From: Centroberyx gerrardi
Lineage: Eukaryota > Chordata > Actinopteri > Beryciformes > Berycidae
Reading direction: 5' to 3'
Length of the DNA: 64,000 bases
Assembly (NCBI RefSeq): GCF_048128805.1
Contig: NC_136006.1
Coordinates: forward strand, 7,726,179 to 7,790,178
The position numbers and the translations under genes are program-made. Below, piece by piece: positions 42,327 through 51,927 of the stretch (the stretch's first letter is position 1; every line of letters starts with the position of its first letter). Below the pieces are notes generated by a model. The model had not been told where the DNA came from, made no database searches, and was given only the letters and a program-made list of their open reading frames with translations.

Positions 42327-43514
42327 GGTTACAGCTGCTACTGGGCACGCTCGCGCACACGTGTGGCGTTCAGGACCCCCTCGGAGTACGACTGTGCATC
42401 GCCTGAATGAAAATCAAAGAAAGGACCTCGGCTCGCTTAGCTGTCATTCATAATGCCACGCTTAAAGCAACGATTATAATCTTTATTTGTCAGTAGAAAT
42501 CGTAATAGTTGTATTCCTTAAAGTCAAAACTAGGTCTACTGTAAACATTCCTTATAAATTACAGTAGAACAATATATTTTGTAGGCTATTACACAGGAAA
42601 GTGGAAGCCTGTTTCGGTTGGTTGAATGCCTTGCAGCTCCATCTGTATCGGTACCCAAACGAATAGCCTGTATAATTTTCTTCTAGGGAATTATATTGTC
42701 TGTCTACTTAATGGTATTTTTGATTATAATAAATAATTAATGTAGATGAAAGAAGTGAAGAAAGCAGCAAAGATTTAAGACTAGACCTGATGTAGATGCA
42801 TCTGACAATATATACTGTCAACAAATTATTAAAGCTGCTGCCTACAGGTCTTTCCATTGTTATTTCTTTTCTTTTATCCCTATTTACTGCAGATAGTCAT
42901 GGCTGAAGAGATTCAAGTGAAGATGAATAGAGCAATCTGCCTTCCAGTAGATAATATTGAATGGCACTGAATGGTTATAAGTATGTAACAGGACAAAAAA
43001 CAGTGACATCACTATCCTCCAAGGACATTCAGGTCTTGAGTGTTTACATCACATACAATCGTGGTCATATTTTCTGTTGTGTGTAGAATATTACACTGAA
43101 TTTGAATGCAATCCACTAAATCATGATTCAAGAGACACATTATTTTTCTCTTTATAATCATTTATTTTTACAGTGTCGCTTCCTCTGGTCCCCTGTCTGT
43201 TTTTATCTCAGACATCTGAGTCACAATCTATGAATCCGTCTCATTCCTTCCTTCTCTCTCTCTCTCTGCAGCTGCTTGTTGCCTCCTGGTCACTGGTCGC
43301 CTCACGTTTTGTATTTTTTTTTCCATTGTCTGCGCTCTTCCTATCATCGGCTCTTTGTTTCTCCTCACAAAGTGTCTCTGCCTGTGTGTGAGGTAAGTTT
43401 GTAAGTTTGTATCCCTGTGGTTTGAAGGGTCCTTGCATGGTCTGTGTTCCCCCATGTGAGTCATTATGGTCTGTCTCTCCCTCACTTTGGTGATAGAAGA
43501 TCATGGAACGAAAT
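42327..43514. other. ddx18 upstream / intergenic region
   Basis: Directly upstream of the ddx18 start (minus strand) the sequence is CpG-containing (gcacgctcgcgcacacgtgtggcg, about 42343-42366), consistent with a housekeeping promoter, without a TATA box. The rest is AT-rich, with a (CT)n patch at 43253-43268, and no gene is seen. Confidence 0.5.
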
Positions 43515-44242
43515 TAGTGCCAGCAGAGGTTGTATTTCAGTTGCACACATTTGAATTTGTCATGCTCATATTGAACCATTGAATTAAAAAATGGTTTTTT
43601 TTTAATTAATTAAAAAATGTAATTTGTAAGGCACAAAATTGAATGTAATGGCTTGAAAAAACATGTGATTACTTTTCAATGTATCTTTTAACTACAACCT
43701 CAAATTCTGGTTTCTCAATTCAGATTGAGTTCTCTAAGACACAATCCAGGAAAAGCAAACAAGCAAAGATTCAATCCAACAATGTCAGACAACACACTGG
43801 TGCTTCTGTTTTCACTGTGGCCACTTCCGGACATACACACTCTCTGATATTGTTTCTGGTCTTTTGGAGCATAATTTTCAAAGAGTTCCCGACCGAGAAG
43901 TGACTAGTGAATGTGCAGAAACAAAAACTACAACTAGCTAGTGAAATCTAGTAGCACCAGTACGCTCTCCAATGTTGTTGGATTGCATCTTAACTCGTTT
44001 GCTTCCCCCATCTCAATCTGAGAGCTCAATTTGAACTGAGAAAACTGAATATGAAATTACAGTTAAAAGTTAAATTCAATAATTATCACATTCAATTTCA
44101 AGCCGTTGCATTCAAATTGTGCCTTACAAATTCAATTTCTGAATTCATTTATTTAAAAAGTTCATCTTTTGAATCCAACGGTTCAGCATGGTCATGACAA
44201 ACTCCAACTCATGCAATTCAAATACAGTCCCTGGTGGCACTG
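43515..44242. mobile_element. Fold-back (long inverted repeat) element
   Basis: Two diverged arms of about 230-250 bp are inverted copies of each other. The left arm starts near agtgccagcagaggttgtatttc (43516) and runs to about 43750. The right arm (about 43995-44242) ends ...gaattgcatgagttg / agtgccaccagggactgtatt when reversed. Shared internal words include tttgtcatg, ttgtaaggcacaa, ggcttgaaa, cttttaactac/g and tctcagttca/gattgag. A loop of about 250 bp separates them. No transposase frame is present. It ends 21 bp before the stop codon of the neighbouring MADF-BESS gene. Confidence 0.7.
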
Positions 44243-44263
44243 ATCTCTCTCCATAGGTTTTGG

Positions 44264-46961
44264 TCAGACCCGTCGTCTCTGCACATCCTGCTCCACTGCT
44301 TTGAACACTAAATCTGTGATGTCCCTGCGAAGCCTCATGAGCACCATAGAGTCTTTGATTTGGTGCATGTCGGACAGCATGACCTTCACAAACTGGCTCA
44401 GCACGTCGTTTTTCAGCCCGTCCCCCACCGGCTCCGGCGGACTGTCGTCATACGGACAGTTACAGCTCAGAGACACGGCTTCTGTGAGTTGAGGCTGTGA
44501 AGGCGGGCGGTGGAGGGGCGCGGCGTTTGGGGGCGAGGCGGGAAACCGGGGATCTGGACCGAACACATCAGTGCGTAGCGGGCTGCCGAACACGCTGCCC
44601 GTGTCGACGCTGCCTTCGGTTTCCTCCTCCTCGTCTTCATCGTCCTCCTCATCCTCGTCCTGTGAACAGTGACAAGGAAGAAATAGAATACAGTAAAAGT
44701 AGACGAAATCCACTATCAAAAGACTCTCTTAAGGCATATGTGGTTGCCTTACTTCAATTGAGAATGCATGGTAAATTGCAATTCAATTCAATTATCCTAA
44801 CTCTAAGGAAACATAATTGAATTCCATTAAATTCCACTTCTAAGAGTTTGTCTTGACTCGCTAAACATTATAAATCAAACATTATGAATCAAATAAAAGA
44901 CAGTTAAACAAATCACACAACATTCATTCATAATGTATACGATTACATGTTCTGCATCAACTACCACCTGAAAGTTTAACATTTTATGATATTCAGTAGG
45001 CTATTGATTATATACAACACTGTGTGTAATCTCAGATATGTGGTAAGAATAATCAAAAACAAAACATGGAATTTCACAGAATTTCAGTTCAATTTTTATT
45101 AGGCCCTTTTCACATCGTCACGGTAACAGCTTCCATGTTGAGAAAGCGGTGCATCACAGCCTCCTGTGGCAACTTTCTTTTTGTGACTTACTGACAAACC
45201 AATCCAACAAAGACAACAAAAACAACAAAATTGTAACAATATAGCACTAGATACAAAATGTAATAATGTTATGCAAATGAGGGGATGCTAAGCTAAAATT
45301 CTGTCAATGAAAGTCAATGAAAACAGGTCAGTGAGTCTTTGTATTTCACCAATGTTAATTTCTGGGATTTAGTGATTTAGTGAAGGAAGTTGGAATGCAC
45401 CGGTTTCTCAGTGCGGAAGCTGTTGCCATGACGATGTGAAAAGGGCCTGAAATTCCACTTCTGTTTCCAGTAGGTTTTGTTCAAATTCCAATTCCAATTC
45501 CTGAGTTGAACTGGATTTGATGAGTTCATTCATGATTTGACCCCCCGACCCTGCTGTGATGTGACGACTCACCTGAGCGTCTGTCACTCTCCGCGGGACG
45601 ATGTACGGCTTCAGGAAACTCAGCTGCTCCTTCAGCATGCGTTTCTTCTTGGTCGTGATCTTTTCCGGATGACCTATCAACCTGCCGTACTGCGTGCGGA
45701 GAGACCTGGATCTTCTCTCCACGTCGGATACTGCGAGGTTAAAACCGGACAGCTGTGGTTAAGTTCCATGTTGTGTAGGTAGAAAATATCTGAAGGCACC
45801 TATGAAGCAGAAGATCATCACTGCTGGACACACTGTCTATTCAGAAATATGGATCTCTTCACTCACAGCTGAAATAGTCCTAACTTTGGATGGGATGATA
45901 TGCTTATTTCACGATACGATTCGATACCGATATGGGGTTCACTATTCGATACGATGTAATAAATAAAAGTTCAATGACAACAAAGTCTGACTGTGCAGAA
46001 TTATGTTTACTTCTGACTGAGCCACAAGTCTTTCTAGCAATGCCATTGGCTTGCTAGAATGTAAACAACAATTTAAAAATGTTGTCTCATTTGTGATTAC
46101 TACAGCAGAATAAAATGATTCATTTTTCTGCCCCATGATACATATTGTCACATTTCTGTATTGCGATATATTGAATTTCGCTATATCATCCCATCCCTAG
46201 TTCTAATATTCACTAGAATTTAATAATTAACCTTAACAGACAAGTCATATTGAGCATCATCATAATTTGCTATGTAAAACTCAGGGTTCCTACACTCACT
46301 TGGACATCAAACTTAATGACTTTGAAGGTCTTATATGGTGAAATTCAAGGACTCAAAATTGACATATTTTGGGGTAAGACATGACAAAAATCAGACATCA
46401 AAGAAGCTTAATTTTTTACTCCTGATGTCAAGAAATCCTGGTGAAATCAGAGGTCCAGAGAGCTGAGACATATTGATGAATTTACTATGTTTTAATATTT
46501 AAAAAAATCAAGTACTTTCAAGGGCATTTATTTGTTTTCATACATTTTTATGGCCCTATTTTATTTTCCTCAAATCCACAAATTTTAAAGGGTTTTCCAG
46601 GCGTGTGGGAACCCTGGAAACTGAACAGCTTCAGTCTGAATATATTTCACAAAGTAAGTACACATGGGGTCATTTCAGCTGTTTGGGGAGATGGCTCTCT
46701 AACATAAGGATACCTTCCGTCCAGATGTGATATAGACAATAATAATAGAAAGAAAATCTCTCTGAGGCTTAAGCAGTATAGTTGCTTACCATTCAGTCCC
46801 ATGGATAACGCGAATTCAGACCACAGCTGAGTTTTCAACTTTTTATTTTGGTAAGATGCCTTTGAGGCATTGAAGAGACATTCGTGCTCTCTCCAGAATT
46901 CTATCAGTTTCTGGTCTATTTCATCCCGCCACTCGCGGTCCGTTTGATCCTTCGATGCCAT
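44264..46961 (-). CDS. MADF-BESS domain protein A, 241 aa (predicted regulator)
   Basis: Three coding exons in transcript order: 46790-46961, 45573-45730, 44264-44659; all GT-AG and in phase (172+158+396 = 242 codons with stop). Residues about 17-105 form a MADF domain (LIEFWREHECLFNAS near the start, ALSMG, then VERRSRSLRTQYGRL and FLKPYIVPR). An acidic linker (DEDEEDDEDEEEE, from residue 111) and a Pro/Ser-rich stretch follow. The C-terminal 40 residues (about 195-236, VLSQFVKVMLSDM...ITDLVFKAV) look like a BESS protein-interaction motif. MADF domains bind DNA in Adf-1-type factors, so a nuclear DNA-binding role is inferred. No mammalian orthologue comes to mind. It is paralogous to the gene at 48400-50590. 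Confidence 0.85.
44755..45530. repeat. AATTCCAATTCA-type repeat split by a MITE (gene A intron 2)
   Basis: gcaattcaattcaattatcc (44777 onward) and gaaattccacttctgtttcc...caaattccaattccaattcctgagttgaactgg (45449-45520) look like the two halves of one repeat, interrupted by the inverted-repeat element at 45101-45448. Confidence 0.4.
45101..45448. mobile_element. MITE with ~50-bp terminal inverted repeats (AGGCCCTTTTCACATCGTCA)
   Basis: The left end aggcccttttcacatcgtca...aacagcttcc...tgagaaagcggtgca is repeated in reverse complement at the right end (tgcaccggtttctca...gaagctgttgcc...tgacgatgtgaaaagggcct), with few mismatches over about 50 bp. It is 348 bp long, without coding capacity, and sits in intron 2 of the MADF-BESS gene A. 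Confidence 0.75.
45888..46199. mobile_element. hAT-like MITE, ggatgggatgatat ends
   Basis: The left end ggatgggatgatat and the right end atatcatcccatcc are inverted copies. The inside contains cgatacgattcgatacc words. Flanks gtcctaac / gttctaat may be an 8-bp target duplication, as made by hAT transposases. It lies in intron 1 of MADF-BESS gene A. Confidence 0.65.
46282..46616. mobile_element. MITE with cagggttcc/ggaaccctg ends
   Basis: The left end cagggttcctacactcacttgg and the right end ttttccaggcgtgtgggaaccctg are imperfect inverted repeats. The inside has ggtcttatatggtgaaattcaaggac. It is in intron 1 of MADF-BESS gene A, about 80 bp from the preceding MITE. A related fragment (cgtgactttcccaggtttccc) lies at about 48345-48368. 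Confidence 0.6.
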
Positions 46962-48399
46962 AATCTAAACAAGCAGGCCAATAACACACGAAATATAGAT
47001 ATAAACTAACCCAACACACTGGCTAAATGATAGAACTGAGATTGTTGTTTCCGTATTGTGTAATAGAGGCAAGTTCGCTGGTGTTTAATACAGGCTAACA
47101 ACGAGAGAAAATGCCCACACTGCCATCTAGCGGTCAGTAGTGGGTACTCTGCAATATTTTCCTCCCCAAACTGCATGCGGTTTACATTTTTGCTCATGAA
47201 TATTGTGTAGTACAGAGGCCTACAAACATTATTAAAAGAAAAAACATAATTGTTTATTGGATAAATACTCATGTGACTCCCCCCACACACAGTGGTTAGA
47301 AATAAATAGGTTTCTAACAAAGTCAAGGGCAAGAAGACATCAGAAAATATCCATACAGTGCCTTCTTCTTGTACTGGGGTCATACTATGAAAAATTACAA
47401 AAAATAATTATTTAGCTGTTCATTTGATATGAAAATACCCTCAAATTAAAACTGATGGCCTCTACTTCATTGTCATTCACTTCCAAAGTAATAAGGGTAA
47501 GTAGTAGTGTGCCTTTCCCCCAGCGAGGCCTCCTCGGCCTGGTGCATCTTTCCATCACCAATGACAGGAAATTGCTTGGTGAAAGAAAGAGCGCAACTAA
47601 AAGACTTGTTTGGTCTGAAATTATTTGTTTTCATTAGGGTTTTTTCACTTCTTTTCCCTGTTTTGGTCAACATACTGCAGCTGGAAGTAGAGATATACTG
47701 ATGTACCAAATTTATGTTTATGTCAAATTAAATACCACACTTGAAGCATCGGCCAATACCAAGCACTGCATGCAGCAATCAGATTTACTCATTTTATTGA
47801 AAAACATAGACTTAGATCATTATCTTGGGATGAATTGGACAAAAAATGTTTGTTTCCTCCATTAAAGATTGGACAACTTGTGTTTACAAAGGCAGAAAAT
47901 TCACTTTGTTTTCATTTCTGATGTTACACATGGCTCTTGGCATTGTATTTTAGTGTTGGGGAAATTCTCTGATACCAATGTAGCCTGGTATTGACTCCAT
48001 ATATCAGATACCAGTATCTGGATTGATACTAATCAAATGTCATGACTTCTCTATAACAAAGAGTGCAATTTCCATGACCAAAACATGTCAGTATCCATTT
48101 TTCAGTGTTACATTTTTGTTGAAGAACTGTTTTGAATGTTCCAGACCTTGTGTTATCGAGCTATATATCTACTGATTGAGACAGAAAATGCGTATTTGGT
48201 TTATTATTCCTTCATAAAAGGTAACTACATCTACCAGCAGCCGAAACAGGCATGAATAACTTGACCAGTTCCATGACATTTCCAAAACAATTTGGAAATG
48301 CATCCCACAACCTTTCCAGATCTTTGAAAAAACATATTTTCAAATTCCGTGACTTTCCCAGGTTTCCCATGGCAGTGGGACTCCCGTGTGTCTAATATG
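46962..48399. other. Intergenic region between the two MADF-BESS genes
   Basis: Holds the promoter side of gene A (minus strand) and the 3' side of gene B. A CTCF-like motif lies at 47119-47133, and a repeat fragment with catgacatttcc...ccgtgactttccc at 48265-48370. No further gene is seen; open frames here are short and overlapping. Confidence 0.5.
47119..47133 (-). promoter_or_regulatory. CTCF-like motif upstream of MADF-BESS gene A
   Basis: actgccatctagcgg is the reverse complement of ccgctagatggcagt, matching the CTCF core. It lies about 160 bp upstream of the gene A start codon. Same orientation as three other motifs in the window; binding is not demonstrated. Confidence 0.4.
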
Positions 48400-50314
48400 T
48401 CAAACCACTGGCAGTGGCTCCTCCTCGATCTTAATCGTGTGCGGTTCTGGCTCCGTTTTGATCTCAGACGGCTGAAGCAAAGCCTGAGAACTGGTTTCAC
48501 TCGTCCTCTCCATCTCTTCCCCTTGTTGGACCGGCTGCATCCCTTGACTCCTGGCCAGTCTCCTCATGTGCTGCATCTCCTCCCACCTCTGCATCCTCCT
48601 CCCTATCTGAGACCCTTTGCTCCGCCTCTTCAAGTATCTCTGCCGCCGAGAAAAGTTCACCTGCGAACACGGCGCTCGGTGCGGCCCGGTGCAGCCGTGT
48701 AACTGCGCTCTCTCCCCCGGCGCGGAGACGGACAACGGTCGGCCGCACCGTCTCTGCACGTCGTCTTCCACCGCTTTGAACACCAGGTCGGTGATGTCTC
48801 GGCGAAGTCTCATGAGCACCATAGGATCTTTGATTTGCCGCATGTCTGCCAGCATAACCTCCGCAAACTGGTTTAGTACATTGTGTTTTGGTGCGGTTGG
48901 TACAGCCGCCGTTCGATCGGGCAGATCGGGGGGACTCTCGTCGTTCTGACTGTCGCAGCTCAAAGACATGACTTCTGTAACTTGAGGCTGTGAAAGCGGA
49001 CAGTGGGGCGGAGCAGGATTCGGAGTGGAGGCAACAGACTGGGGCTCGTAGGCGGGATCTGGCCCGGACATGTCAGCGTCCAGCGGGCTGCCGAATATGC
49101 TGCCGGTCTCCTGGTCAATACTGCCTTCCGTCTCCACCTCGTCATCGTCTTCTTCTTTATCATCATACCTGTCGTCCTGCAAAAGAGTAAGCACGAAAAA
49201 ACATATAACCTGCTGGTACCATCCAACGGATTCCTTGTCTTGATTTCAACCCAGACACTTAGAGCGAAGACTTACCAGAGATGCGTCGACTCGTCTGCGA
49301 ACTATGTAAGGCCTCAGGAAATCAAGTTTGTCCTTCAGCATCCTTTGCTGGAAAGTGTTGATCCTCTCCGGATGCCACAACACCCTCCCATACTGAGTCC
49401 GAAGGGATCTCGACCTTCTTTCCACATCAGACGCTGAGGGGGAAGAGGTGGGAATGTAGTGCCTTGGTTAAACCATGTAGTGGTAAAACATGTAAAACAT
49501 GAGTTAACAGCGGTGATGTTGTGGTACATAAAAAAGGTGGGTAAACTATGAACTAAAGTGGGTGATCATTACAAGCGAAATAACCATCAATACGCAAAAG
49601 AAACACTGATTTGTTTTTTCCCCCCTTGAAAGTCCCTCTCTTCTTATAACCTTTCATACTACTTACTTATGAATTTATGTCATTCAATATTATGTCAGCC
49701 TAAAAAAAGGTGGGTGAATTATAATTCCACAAATAAAAAGTTGGGTATACTGAATTTTAGGTGGGCTTATACGCACCTAACATCGGATTGGCCACCCTTG
49801 GTGCCACCCCAAATTTTCTTGTACATCATTGGTTGTTTAACTCTGATTGACTCATTGAAATCACCTGAAATGTAAGATTGTAGAAAGAAGTGCTAAAGAG
49901 TGTGACAGGTGTCAATATTGTTTCTTTTTTTCTAAATATTTTACACTCCAGTATGCATAGTCTGTTTTTCACCTAAATAATCACTGGACAATAAAAGCCA
50001 CATGAGTCCTTGAAGTGATAGAAACTTTGCCATGTGGGTATTCATTTGTTTAATAGTTTGTTTCTGAGCATATTCACACTTATTTGCTGAACCTTGAGTA
50101 CACACAGTTGATTAAAAACAATCAAACTATATTGCACTATAGTTCATTTTTAACTCTTAACCTAGTGTTTATGTTTATGGTCGTTGTACCCCCCCAAGTT
50201 AGTGGTGGCCTCCCCCTGCCCCCGCATCTAAAAACTCTTAGAATCGCCACTGGTTGTTGGCAGACACGGATGGACGCGTGCACTTTTCATGCAACACACA
50301 GCAACATGAAACGC

Positions 50315-50361
<47 letters not shown>

Positions 50362-50590
50362 CCTGGGCTTTTCCATCTTACCATTCCTCTACCAAACGCA
50401 GGCAGTCCTTACCAGGCTTTCCGATGGACAAGGCGAACTCGGACCACAGCTTTGTCTTCAGGTCCTTGTCGTAGTAAGACTCTAACGAGGAATTAAACAG
50501 ACATTCGTGTTTGCGCCAGAAATCTATCAGCATGTTGTCCATGGCAGGACCCCAGTGTGGGCCGCGGATCTGCCCGCGAAAATGTGTCAT
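48400..50590 (-). CDS. MADF-BESS domain protein B, 370 aa (predicted regulator)
   Basis: Coding exons in transcript order: 50413-50590, 49276-49433, 48400-49176; in phase (178+158+777 = 371 codons with stop). The MADF domain (about residues 20-108) shares LIDFWRKHECLFNSS, LKTKLWSEFALSIG and SDVERRSRSLRTQYGR with gene A. Exon 2 is the same length in both (158 bp). An acidic linker (from residue 113) and a GSIFGSPL stretch precede a BESS-like motif at about 211-252. Unlike gene A the protein continues for roughly 118 residues. That extension is basic and Gln/Arg-rich, and ends with two motifs (IKTEPE and IKIEEE) that fit the SUMO-attachment consensus. The start at 50590 gives 16 extra residues before an internal Met; the internal Met at residue 17 (MDNMLIDFW) is a possible alternative. 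Function is inferred from domains only. Confidence 0.85.
50315..50360. repeat. (CA)n microsatellite in gene B intron 1
   Basis: A CA run of about 22 dinucleotides, about 50 bp beyond the exon 1 donor of MADF-BESS gene B (minus strand). Confidence 0.95.
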
Positions 50591-50749
50591 AATCCGGGGA
50601 GAAACGCCAGGTTATGTATCAAAACGTCATTTTTTTAGTTTATCGGTTGATCACACCAGGATTTATTCTTCTTCTGGATTATGTTTCTTCTTCTTCCCGT
50701 ATTTTAGTTTTGGTTTTTGACGGCTGGGGAACAATTTATTGGCGCATTA

Positions 50750-50764
50750 CCGCCACCTTCTGGA
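50750..50764 (-). promoter_or_regulatory. CTCF-like motif upstream of MADF-BESS gene B
   Basis: ccgccaccttctgg is the reverse complement of ccagaaggtggcgg, fitting the CTCF consensus, about 160 bp upstream of the gene B start codon. Gene A has a similar motif at nearly the same distance. Confidence 0.4.
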
Positions 50765-51473
50765 CAGGAGTGTGAATCGGGAAACTTGCTATAAATCTAC
50801 TTCAACCACCAAAATAAATTATTATTAAATTATAAATTATTCAAACAGATTTTTATTTATCTAATAAAGTAAATAAATCAATACATAGATATAAATAAAG
50901 ATTAAATAAAGACTATCTATTTTTTTCTAACTCTGTAGAGCTTTGGAAATTGGAACAAACATCTAAAGCTAGTCTCCTGATGGTCTTCTTAATATCTTTT
51001 TAATACTTAACTGGAAACTCTTTTCTCATGCGTTCACATAGCTAGTTGGTCTCTCTCTTCTTTATATTGCGGGCAATATATCATGTTGTACAGACAATGT
51101 AGCCTACTGGCAATAAACACAGTTCCCACTATGTTTGCTGATAATAAACTACTATTTCATCTTGTGTGTCATATTCTTAATCTGGAGAGTAGGCCTATTG
51201 CTTCTTCTTCCTGAACCTCTTATGTTAACTAACAACTGTACAGTATCATGGGAGTGTGAAACAATGACAGTAGTTGAATGTACTCAACCGTATAATATGG
51301 AAGATATACAAAAATATATATATATATTCAGTATGAAATATAAGTGAACAATTATAGAATTATTAAGATACATTCCATATATAACAAAGGGGAAATATCA
51401 TGAGAACATGGAGAAAATTAGGCTATTATTATTATCATTATCATCATTATTATTACTATACTACTACTACTAC

Positions 51474-51625
51474 TAAAGCACTTTGAGCTGCATGTTGTGT
51501 ATGAAAGGTGCTATACAAATAAGGTTATTATTATTATTATTATTATTACTACTACTACTACTACTACTACTACTAATACTACTACTACTACTACTAATAA
51601 TAATAATAATAGTAATAATAATAAT
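51474..51625. repeat. LINE-type 3' tail with (ATT)n/(ACT)n tract
   Basis: aaagcactttgagctgcatgttgtgtatgaaaggtgctatacaaataaggttattatt is the familiar 3' tail of a fish non-LTR retrotransposon. It continues into (ATT)n, (ACT)n and (AAT)n runs. The rest of the element is absent. Confidence 0.7.
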
Positions 51626-51755
51626 GCTAAAGTCCATTGAAATGAAATGAACCGAACTGAAGTTAATGTAAAATAAATGTGTTTTGTGCCAGTTGTTGTC
51701 CAGGCCCTGTGTGCGTGATTGACAGCTGAAGCGCCCTGCCTGCATCGCCCGGTGT

Positions 51756-51766
51756 CCGCCATCTTG
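51756..51766 (+). promoter_or_regulatory. actr3: YY1-type motif in the actr3 promoter
   Basis: ccgccatcttg matches the YY1 consensus, commonly found near start sites of TATA-less housekeeping genes. It lies about 160 bp before the actr3 start codon, in a G+C-rich stretch. Inferred from motif and position. Confidence 0.45.
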
Positions 51767-51797
51767 CCTCTCCCTCCCTGCCTGTCTGAAGCCGAGT

Positions 51798-51806
51798 GCG
51801 GAAGTG
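51798..51806 (+). promoter_or_regulatory. actr3: ETS-type motif in the actr3 promoter / 5' UTR
   Basis: gcggaagtg fits an ETS-factor core (GGAA), about 120 bp before the actr3 start codon and 30 bp after the YY1-type motif. Confidence 0.35.
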
Positions 51807-51927
51807 GAAACGACACTGTGCGGGTTCAGGGTTCCGCCTGTGGACGGCTTGCCAGATCCTTCAGCCGACACAGACTGTTATCCATCAAAAATCACACGTT
51901 TGTGATTAGCAGAAACCCCGAGGAGAG

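Larger units (their letters stand above)
50591..51690. other. Intergenic region between MADF-BESS gene B and actr3
   Basis: This is the shared upstream region of two divergently transcribed genes (start codons 1.3 kb apart). It contains a CTCF-like motif (50750-50764), AT-rich sequence and a retrotransposon tail with trinucleotide runs near 51476-51625. No gene is seen in it. Confidence 0.5.

Noticed and set aside
49003-49437. Plus-strand open frame of 144 codons
   Set aside because: It lies opposite exons 2 and 3 of MADF-BESS gene B, whose splice sites and protein similarity to gene A decide the strand.
51511-51816. Minus-strand open frames of 101 and 132 codons upstream of actr3
   Set aside because: Much of their length is poly-Leu/Val/Ile or poly-Ser/Asn from the trinucleotide tract; the remainder overlaps the actr3 promoter antisense.
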